Below, one piece after another: positions 1 through 4,829 of a stretch of DNA of 5,918 bases; position 1 is the stretch's first letter; every line of letters begins with the position of its first letter. The translations under genes were made by a program, and so were the position numbers. The notes below the pieces were generated by a model that had not been told where the DNA came from, searched no databases, and saw only the letters and a list, made by a program, of their open reading frames with translations. Source of the DNA: Candidatus Microgenomates bacterium. GTDB lineage: Bacteria > Patescibacteriota > Microgenomatia > 2-02-FULL-39-11. The stretch lies in the NCBI GenBank assembly GCA_022866885.1, contig JALHWS010000140.1, positions 1 through 5,918 of the forward strand, in the 5' to 3' direction.

Positions 1-1
1 C

Positions 2-343
2 ATCCGCTTCCTTCGGGATAACACCAAACGCGACGAGGTTGTTTTGGCGGAAATCACCGCCGGCAATTATATCCCAGCCTACAGCGGCAATACCGTCTAC
101 TTCGGCCAGTCAAATACGGTTGATTATGAGAGGAAACAGAAAGAAGTCTGGCGGTTTTTCAAGGGCGAGATGGGCCAAAATGAGGTGGAAAACTTTTTCC
201 GCCGCGGCCGGATCAAATATGTTTTCTATGGCGTCCAGGAAAAAGAGCTAAGCGGTGGTAAACAGTTGGAAACTATTTATCCTTCTTTGAAAGCAGTCTA
301 TAGTAATCCGATTGTTTCTATTTATCTGACAGACAATAAATAA
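2..343 (+). CDS. C-terminal fragment of a multi-pass membrane protein (GT-C-like), cut by the left edge
   Basis: The frame is open from the left edge to a TAA at 341-343, giving 113 visible residues. A TTG at 44 could be called as a start, but the same frame continues upstream without a stop and the homology below begins before it, so this is the tail of a longer gene. The visible part is soluble in character. It aligns with the last ~110 residues of the next gene (486-2267): both have D-x-VVL, then GN-x-x-PAY, N-x-V, a G...T segment, K-x-EV-x-x-FF and finally KYVFY. It is therefore probably the C-terminal extracytoplasmic domain of a GT-C-like membrane protein and a tandem paralogue of its neighbour. 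The membrane part and any catalytic residues lie outside the window. The enzymatic role is inferred only through the paralogue. Confidence 0.85.
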   Translation: MRFLRDNTKRDEVVLAEITAGNYIPAYSGNTVYFGQSNTVDYERKQKEVWRFFKGEMGQNEVENFFRRGRIKYVFYGVQEKELSGGKQLETIYPSLKAVYSNPIVSIYLTDNK

Positions 344-355
344 TAGGAGTTGCGC
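330..355 (+). repeat. Short block spanning a stop codon, copy 1 (core TAATAGGAGTTGCGC)
   Basis: The last codons and stop of the preceding gene plus 12 downstream bases match positions 4143-4119 read on the minus strand. Aligned with one single-base gap, about 22 of 25 positions agree. The common core begins exactly at the TAA stop and reads TAAYAGGAGTTRCGC. It includes AGGAG, a good anti-SD match, but the nearest start codon (486) is about 136 nt away. Whether it is a leader element for the downstream gene, a processing site or a fragment of a longer repeat is unknown. Confidence 0.55.
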
Positions 356-361
356 CGTTAC

Positions 362-474
362 TTGTCATTGCGAGTCCCACCACTTATGCGGGACGTGGCA
401 ATTTCGGATGGGATTGTCCCGCCTCAGCGGGATCCCGCCTGATGGCGGTGACTTCGCTTCGCTCGCAATGACAA
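362..474. repeat. Palindromic repeat element, family A copy 1 (TTGTCATTGCGAG ends)
   Basis: The element has 13-bp perfect terminal inverted repeats: TTGTCATTGCGAG at 362-374 and its complement at 462-474. Inside are GTCCC (375-379 region) facing GGGAC (390-394), a TCCCGC-ctca-GCGGGA hairpin near 417-432, and a CCGCC-tgat-GGCGG hairpin at 435-448. Positions 395-474 match 4021-4100 at 78 of 80 bases in the same orientation. The element occupies most of the 142-bp gap between the two membrane-protein genes and ends 11 nt before the ATG at 486. It is too short to encode a transposase, so it is either a non-autonomous MITE/REP-like element or a retained structural repeat. The rest of the gap shows nothing else beyond the stop-codon block. 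Confidence 0.92.
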
Positions 475-485
475 TCCGAACCAAA

Positions 486-2267
486 ATGAAAAAAATTTTT
501 CTTTTCCTCAAACAAGAACCGGTTGTCGTTTTCTCTCTTTCCTTCTCTATCCTTCTTCTGTCCTTCCTGCCGCTTTTTTATTTCCTGAAAATCACTCCCC
601 CCAACACCGTCTTTCCCTTAATCCATAACCATCCGCAGGACTATCATTGCTACCTCCAATTCATGCGCCAAGCTCTCGACGGCCGGTGGTTTTTTATCGA
701 CCGATATACCCCGGAAAATTTCCCTGCCCGGTTTGTTTATCTGGTATATCTTCTGTTGGGAAAAGTGGCAGCGGTAACCGGATTGGATTTGCCTCTCATT
801 TATACTTTATCCAGGCTGATCTTTGGCGCCGTCTTCCTCATCCTGATCTATCGGCTAATCAGAATTATTTATCCGGATGATGGAGCCCCACAGACTAACG
901 TCCGTAACACCTCCCAATGCTCTGGCGGGGCGAACACCCTGTACCATCCCGGTTCTTATCGGGATTGGTACCGGGGTAAAAACAAACGGATCTTGGCCGT
1001 ATTCCTCACTTTTTTTGGCTGCGGTTTTTGGACTTTATCCTTTTTTGATAAAAATATTATCATCGGACGCATCCTTAATTTCTGGAGTGAAGTCGATATT
1101 CTCGAACGTTTTACCTACATCCCTCATCACCTCTTTGCCAAAATGCTGATGGTCGCCTCAATTATTTTGCTTATCAACGCTTTGGAAAAAAGAAAAAAAT
1201 CCCTTTTATTTGCCGCAACTGTGGCCGGTTTCCTCTGCGGATTGTCAAGTCCGTTTGTTTACGTAAATCTGGCAGTAATAATTGTTATCACAATATTTTT
1301 TATCTTATTTCGTCATTCCGAGCGAATCCGCCAACTGGCGGTGAGTCGAGGAATCTTCCAGCTTCCGGAACGTGGAAGATCCCTCCACGCGCTACGCTTG
1401 GTCGGGATGACAAAAGAACTAGTTTTTTTTCTCCTCTTCTCTTCCCTCTCTCTCCTGTACCTCCGGTGGGTGGAAAACTCCGGGTTTCCCTGGAACCATT
1501 ATCTCGAACGGGAAAAATTGGTTTTTAATATTTCTTTTTGGGAATATCTCTTATTTTCCGGGCTGCCTTTTATCTTCAGCCTCTTTGCTGTACCATCATT
1601 TATTAAATCAAGAAAAATCGCCCATCTTTTTATCTTGTCCTGGCTGCTTGAACCCTGGTTGAGTTTATTTCTACTTGCTCCCTTTTTTCCCCTTCAGAAA
1701 GTCCGCTTCCTGGCAGGCTGCGCTTTCATCCCTATGGGAATTATGGGCAGTTTGGGGATGGTAAAAATCGCCAAATGGCTAAGCCGCCACTGTCACCATT
1801 ACCGTCCAATTCTATTATCTCTTCTTGCCATCTCAAGCTTCATCTTCTCGGTAAATATCTACTCCAACTACAAAGACCGGACCGCTTCACTTTCCCCAAG
1901 TCTCTACAATGTTTATCTGCCAAACGAAATAGTCACTGCCCTGGCCTATTTTAACAAGTACACTCCGGTTGACTCTGTCGTCCTTTCACAAGGGTTTATG
2001 GGCAATCTGGTACCGGCCTATGCCCACAACAAAGTGGTCGCCGGACACCTGACCAATACTTACCAGATGGCGGAGAAAAATGCCGAAGTAGACGCTTTCT
2101 TTCGCCAAAATGACCCTGCATCAGCCAAAAAGATGATCGAGAAATATCAGGTAAAATATGTTTTTTATTCTTTAGATACAGATCCGCCAAAAGAAGATTT
2201 CATCAGGAAACTTGGGCTTTTGGAAGTTTACCAAACCGGCCGGGTCCACATTTTTAAGACGAAATAA
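486..2267 (+). CDS. Multi-pass membrane protein, GT-C glycosyltransferase-like, with in-frame repeat insertions
   Basis: This encodes 593 residues. The frame is open upstream to an ATG at 408, but that ATG and the one at 468 lie inside the palindromic repeat. The ATG at 486 begins a basic-then-hydrophobic N-terminus (MKKIFLFLKQ, then a helix at ~12-34) and is preferred. No Shine-Dalgarno sequence precedes it. About ten hydrophobic helices follow up to ~residue 458. The first outer loop carries an acidic/aromatic motif, PQDYHCYLQF (D52), where GT-C enzymes place catalytic or metal-binding acids. An IPHH motif is at 212-215 and a KVRFLAG segment at 405-411. Residues ~473-593 form a soluble domain homologous to the upstream gene fragment. 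Two loops appear to contain repeat-derived peptide: residues 276-309 (clear) and ~134-164 (probable). The likely role is sugar transfer from a polyprenyl carrier at the membrane, but no acceptor or sugar is identifiable, and a non-catalytic relative is possible. Confidence 0.88.
   Translation: MKKIFLFLKQEPVVVFSLSFSILLLSFLPLFYFLKITPPNTVFPLIHNHPQDYHCYLQFMRQALDGRWFFIDRYTPENFPARFVYLVYLLLGKVAAVTGLDLPLIYTLSRLIFGAVFLILIYRLIRIIYPDDGAPQTNVRNTSQCSGGANTLYHPGSYRDWYRGKNKRILAVFLTFFGCGFWTLSFFDKNIIIGRILNFWSEVDILERFTYIPHHLFAKMLMVASIILLINALEKRKKSLLFAATVAGFLCGLSSPFVYVNLAVIIVITIFFILFRHSERIRQLAVSRGIFQLPERGRSLHALRLVGMTKELVFFLLFSSLSLLYLRWVENSGFPWNHYLEREKLVFNISFWEYLLFSGLPFIFSLFAVPSFIKSRKIAHLFILSWLLEPWLSLFLLAPFFPLQKVRFLAGCAFIPMGIMGSLGMVKIAKWLSRHCHHYRPILLSLLAISSFIFSVNIYSNYKDRTASLSPSLYNVYLPNEIVTALAYFNKYTPVDSVVLSQGFMGNLVPAYAHNKVVAGHLTNTYQMAEKNAEVDAFFRQNDPASAKKMIEKYQVKYVFYSLDTDPPKEDFIRKLGLLEVYQTGRVHIFKTK
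885..977. repeat. Probable hairpin-rich insert translated in frame (93 bp)
   Basis: Two adjacent hairpins lie inside the membrane-protein gene. The first pairs GCCCCaCAGA (885-894) with TCTGgcGGGGC (921-931), with a small internal loop. The second pairs ACCC, GTACCA and TCCCG (936-951) with CGGGA, TGGTAC and GGGT (960-977), with an 8-nt loop. The tract is exactly 31 codons and encodes residues 134-164, a polar stretch rich in Gly, Asn, Ser and Tyr between two hydrophobic helices. It does not share ends with the other repeats here, and no second copy is present, so its repeat nature is inferred from structure and composition. Confidence 0.5.
1312..1411. repeat. Palindromic repeat element (GTCATTCCGAGC type) inserted in frame within a coding region
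   Basis: The ends are imperfect inverted repeats: GTCATTCCGAGC (1312-1323) faces GGTCGGGATGAC (1400-1411), with two mismatches in 12. Internal hairpins are CCGCC-aact-GGCGG at 1328-1341 and ATCTTCCA/TGGAAGAT around 1353-1380. The first hairpin, with its trailing TGA, matches the CCGCC-N4-GGCGGTGA module of the intergenic family A element. The membrane-protein reading frame stays open through it and yields about 34 residues beginning RHSERIRQLA. This resembles the RHSERSEE-type peptides that arise when repeats of this kind are translated. It falls in a loop between two hydrophobic helices. No clear target-site duplication is visible. Confidence 0.88.
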
Positions 2268-2274
2268 TTTTTTA

Positions 2275-3984
2275 TTATTTCCCCAGATATATTACCTTCA
2301 GCTCCCCAGCCCTTGAAAAATTTATTTTATGCTTCCCTGCCAGAAGGTATACTGGATTTTGAAGCGGCAGCAGTCCGTCAACCATCGCCAATCTCGGCAA
2401 TTCCTGATCGGTTAATGTCTTTTCGTTTTCTACCAAAGAATAATTCCCGGAAACAATCAAATCGATTTCTTTCTCGGAGTTGCCTTTTTCAAATCTGACG
2501 GTTGTCCCGGCCGTCATAAAACCGGTTGGAGTGTATGGCGGATCGAAAAGATAATACTGCCGGATTAAGCTCGCCTGATAAAGAGGAATCACTGCTAACC
2601 GGCCCGGGCCGCTGACATAAATGTATTTCACCTGTTTTTCCCTTAAGCTATCCTCCAACTTCGGATATTTGAAGAGTAAAGCGCTCTCATATTGTCCGTA
2701 AGGAATACAGCAGAAATAATACCCGCTTTTGGTGAAAATGGACTCACCGGTCAGATCAACCACCGCTGCTCCCCGGGGCAGTTTATTGTATATTTCGGCA
2801 TAATAAGACAGTCCCTGATTCTTCCATTGTAATTTCCGTCTGTATAAGTCTTTCCCTGCTAAAAATATTAGTACTATAAGTATCATTAAGCCCAATTTTC
2901 GGAATTTAACCTTGGTGCTTATTGCCATCACTAGGTCGGCAAAATAATAAGCGATGAAAGGAGAAAGCGGTAAGAGGTATTGCTCGTGTTTCAAGGGAAA
3001 AATTTTGATATAAGCGATGAAACTGATGATAAACGATGAAGCCACCAATAATTTTATCAGAATATTTTCTCTTTTTTCTTCTGCCCCGCTGGAAACCAGG
3101 CTGATAACCCCCCAAATTGCCCCGACGAACCAGATGATAAGGTTAAGCGTCCATTGCAGGCTGTAACCGTAAGTACCGTAATAGGTATCGTTGGGATAAA
3201 AAAGGAAATTGACGCTGATGGGAAACCTCATCCCAAGAGTCTTACTGGCTTCGGAGGCAATTTTCGTCATCAATAAAATCGCTTTACCGAAGTCACCGTA
3301 GGAAAAGAGCAGAATACAGATAGCAACGACCGGAATCAGAAAACCGAGAAAAAATGAAGAATATTTTCTAGCGAGCATGATAAAATTTTTCCTGTTAAGA
3401 ATCATCACTCCTACCGCCGCGATCAGGAAAAATACCATTTTCGGCGAGATGCCGATGGCTACTGCGTAAAACAACCCCGAAAGGAAGAAGTTGCGGAATT
3501 TCCCTTTTTTTATGCTTTTGACCAGAAAATACATCCCGGAGAGAGAAAGTAGGATAGATAACCCGTCCGGCCGGATCTCAATCCACTTGTCGGAAGGGAT
3601 CGGCAGGAAAACAAAAACCAGTACTGTTAATAAAGCCACTTTCCCGTTTTTAATCTCTTTAATGAGAAAAAACAAAACAGCCGAAGTCAGAAGGAATATT
3701 CCAAAAGCCAAACCGCGTCCAAGCAGGAGAATCAAGGCGCTTTGTCCGGATATCTTAAAAAGCGGCAAAAGAGTATAGAGGAAAAACGGCGGCATGAAGT
3801 AGAAAAAGTCTGTATAAGGCCGCTCGCCTAAAACCAGCCGGTGGGACCAGTAAAGATGGGCAAACTCGTCCGAATCAAAATAGCGGTTCATCGCGTATCG
3901 GAAAATCCAGTAGAAGAAAATTCCCAACAGCACCACTTGGAGAACTATCAATCCTTTCTCCAGCCAATTGGTTTTCTTACTCAT
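2275..3984 (-). CDS. GT-C family integral membrane glycosyltransferase (PMT/ArnT-like)
   Basis: This encodes 569 residues. It is predicted to transfer a sugar from a polyprenyl-phosphate donor on the outer face of the cytoplasmic membrane. A first helix (~11-30) leads into the outer loop motif YFDSDEFAH (D37, D39, E40, H43), the acidic signature of PMT_2/ArnT-type GT-C enzymes. RPYTDFFYFMPP (55-66) follows, then helices up to ~377. An E-I-RPDG motif (R138-G141) and PLKHEQYLLPLSP (330-342) match positions conserved in the family. Residues ~395-500 are a soluble domain with VKYIYV, recalling KYVFY in the + strand paralogues. Residues ~505-569 look like a small beta-rich domain ending AGKHKINF...KVIYLGK. 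The start is the ATG at 3984, 10-11 nt after a palindromic element, with no Shine-Dalgarno. It ends 7 bp from the convergent + strand gene. Substrate and acceptor are not determinable. Confidence 0.92.
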   Translation of the reverse strand: MSKKTNWLEKGLIVLQVVLLGIFFYWIFRYAMNRYFDSDEFAHLYWSHRLVLGERPYTDFFYFMPPFFLYTLLPLFKISGQSALILLLGRGLAFGIFLLTSAVLFFLIKEIKNGKVALLTVLVFVFLPIPSDKWIEIRPDGLSILLSLSGMYFLVKSIKKGKFRNFFLSGLFYAVAIGISPKMVFFLIAAVGVMILNRKNFIMLARKYSSFFLGFLIPVVAICILLFSYGDFGKAILLMTKIASEASKTLGMRFPISVNFLFYPNDTYYGTYGYSLQWTLNLIIWFVGAIWGVISLVSSGAEEKRENILIKLLVASSFIISFIAYIKIFPLKHEQYLLPLSPFIAYYFADLVMAISTKVKFRKLGLMILIVLIFLAGKDLYRRKLQWKNQGLSYYAEIYNKLPRGAAVVDLTGESIFTKSGYYFCCIPYGQYESALLFKYPKLEDSLREKQVKYIYVSGPGRLAVIPLYQASLIRQYYLFDPPYTPTGFMTAGTTVRFEKGNSEKEIDLIVSGNYSLVENEKTLTDQELPRLAMVDGLLPLQNPVYLLAGKHKINFSRAGELKVIYLGK

Positions 3985-3994
3985 TTTTATTCTA

Positions 3995-4100
3995 TGTCAT
4001 TGCGAGGCTACGAAGTAGCCGTGGCAATCTCGGATGGGATTGTCCCGCCTCAGCGGGATCCCGCCTGATGGCGGTGACTTCGCTTTGCTCGCAATGACAA
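3995..4100. repeat. Palindromic repeat element, family A copy 2 (TTGTCATTGCGAG ends)
   Basis: TGTCATTGCGAG (3995-4006) faces CTCGCAATGACA (4088-4099), a perfect 12-bp inverted repeat. The left part holds a GGCTAC-gaa-GTAGCC hairpin (4006-4020), where copy 1 has an unrelated GTCCC/GGGAC hairpin. From 4021 to 4100 it matches copy 1 with two substitutions, including the TCCCGC-ctca-GCGGGA and CCGCC-tgat-GGCGG hairpins. It occupies most of the 146-bp gap between the GNAT gene and the GT-C gene. Read on the minus strand, it lies directly upstream of the GT-C start codon. The rest of the gap shows only the stop-codon block and AT-rich sequence. Confidence 0.92.
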
Positions 4101-4118
4101 CCTAAATCAATATTTATT

Positions 4119-4143
4119 GCGTAACTCCTGTTAATTATTTCTG
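4119..4143 (-). repeat. Short block spanning a stop codon, copy 2 (core TAACAGGAGTTACGC)
   Basis: On the minus strand this covers the last codons and TAA stop of the GNAT gene plus 12 bases downstream. It matches the block at 330-355 at about 22 of 25 aligned positions. The two genes it ends are unrelated, so the match is not explained by protein homology. It lies 134 nt before the ATG of the GT-C gene, whereas copy 1 lies 130 nt before the ATG of the other membrane-protein gene. Confidence 0.55.
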
Positions 4144-4703
4144 CATTTATAATAATTCATCTTCTCTCCCAAAAAATTGAAACTGCGGTCCAGACGGCAA
4201 CCAATTTTGCGGTAAAAGCCGTTGGCCGGTAACCGCTCGTAAGCACTGACATAAAATTCCCTGAGTTTCCTTTTTTCAAATTCCTCCGAAACAGCCTGGA
4301 ATAATTTCCTGCCGATTCCTCTATTTTGCTCTTCCTTTTTCACTACCAACGTCAATAACTCTGGGATATCTTCCGAGAAGGCTGGATATGACAAGATTTT
4401 TAACGTTTTGATGACTTTTAAGGGGTGAACAATAAAATAACTCAATAATGGGACAATGAGATAAAATATATTCTTAAAAATTATTTTTTTATACAGGCCT
4501 TTTGTTCGTGAAACACCACTCGTGAAACCTAAAATGTGTCCGTTGTTTTCTTCGACGTATGTAAACATCTCCGGGATATCAAGTGATACCTTATAAAATT
4601 TTTTCAAAAACGGTATTCCCAACTCTGACAGAAAACCGGAGAGTTCATTTTTATGAAGCTTTACAACTTGGGTTATATCAGTTATTTGCAATTTTCTGAT
4701 CAT
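4131..4703 (-). CDS. GNAT family N-acetyltransferase, probably amino-sugar modifying
   Basis: This encodes 190 residues, a normal size for a single-domain GNAT. The acetyl-CoA binding motif A is clear: LLTLVVKKEEQNRGIGRKL, with Q126-x-x-G129-x-G131 and a following basic pair. Motif B, NGFYRKIGC (161-169), is the usual C-terminal A/G-F-Y-x-K-x-G-F/C element. The N-terminal half has the typical D-I-x-x-V-V-x-L-H start and a VEENNGHILGF strand pair. A hydrophobic segment at ~75-105 (IIFKNIFYLIVPLLSYFIV then basic residues) could dock on the membrane. The start at ATG 4703 lies about five bases after a palindromic element and has no Shine-Dalgarno. It sits between an upstream sugar aminotransferase and a downstream GT-C enzyme, so acetylation of a nucleotide-linked amino sugar, as WecD does, is the best inference. 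Acetylation of a protein or small molecule cannot be excluded. Confidence 0.9.
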   Translation of the reverse strand: MIRKLQITDITQVVKLHKNELSGFLSELGIPFLKKFYKVSLDIPEMFTYVEENNGHILGFTSGVSRTKGLYKKIIFKNIFYLIVPLLSYFIVHPLKVIKTLKILSYPAFSEDIPELLTLVVKKEEQNRGIGRKLFQAVSEEFEKRKLREFYVSAYERLPANGFYRKIGCRLDRSFNFLGEKMNYYKCRNN

Positions 4704-4707
4704 TTAA

Positions 4708-4736
4708 TTGTCATTCCGGCCTCCGAGCCGGAATCT
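4708..4736. repeat. Palindromic repeat, GTCATTCCGGC hairpin
   Basis: ATTCCGGC (4713-4720) pairs with GCCGGAAT (4727-4734) around a six-base loop, preceded by TTGTC. It begins four bases before the GNAT start codon when read on the minus strand. It belongs by sequence to the TCATTCC type, like the next element, and lacks the closing GATGACA end, so it may be a partial copy. Confidence 0.8.
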
Positions 4737-4746
4737 AAATTTTAAT

Positions 4747-4816
4747 TTGTCATTCCAGCGAAAGCTGGAATCCAGAGAATTATTATATGGATCCCGGATC
4801 AAGTCCGGGATGACAA
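4747..4816. repeat. Palindromic repeat element with two internal hairpins (TTGTCATTCC ends)
   Basis: TTGTCATTCC (4747-4756) faces GGGATGACAA (4807-4816), an inverted repeat with one mismatch in ten. Inside are ATTCCAGC-gaaa-GCTGGAAT (4752-4771), closed by a GNRA-type tetraloop, and ATCCCGGA-tcaag-TCCGGGAT (4791-4811), joined by AT-rich sequence. GTCATTCCAGCGAAAGCTGG-type repeats are widespread in bacterial genomes. No T-run follows either stem on either strand, so it does not look like a standard intrinsic terminator. With the adjacent GTCATTCCGGC hairpin it occupies most of the 126-bp gap between the aminotransferase and GNAT genes. Confidence 0.88.
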
Positions 4817-4829
4817 AGGACTATATAAG

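Noticed and set aside
362..474. Insertion sequence or transposase remnant
   Set aside because: The element is about 110 bp, has no coding capacity for a transposase and no clear target-site duplication. At most it is a non-autonomous element.
408..485. Upstream ATG codons (408, 468) that would extend the 593-residue membrane protein by 26 or 6 residues
   Set aside because: Both lie within the palindromic repeat. The added residues are repeat-derived and have no relation to a membrane-protein N-terminus, while ATG 486 begins a typical basic-hydrophobic start.
877..1149. Overlapping + strand frame inside the membrane-protein gene
   Set aside because: It is in another frame of a strongly supported gene, has no recognisable domain, and owes its openness partly to the hairpin-rich tract.
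2262..2280. Bidirectional intrinsic terminator in the convergent 7-bp gap
   Set aside because: AAATAA and TTATTT can pair around a T-rich loop, but the stem is six A-T pairs only and overlaps both stop codons. It is too weak to call a terminator.
3841..4068. Small + strand reading frame running from the GT-C gene into the repeat
   Set aside because: It is antisense to a well-supported gene and then reads repeat DNA, giving an SLRG-type peptide as often seen in false translations of these repeats.
362..4100. CRISPR array
   Set aside because: The repeats are about 3.6 kb apart, differ in internal arms and have no regular spacers.
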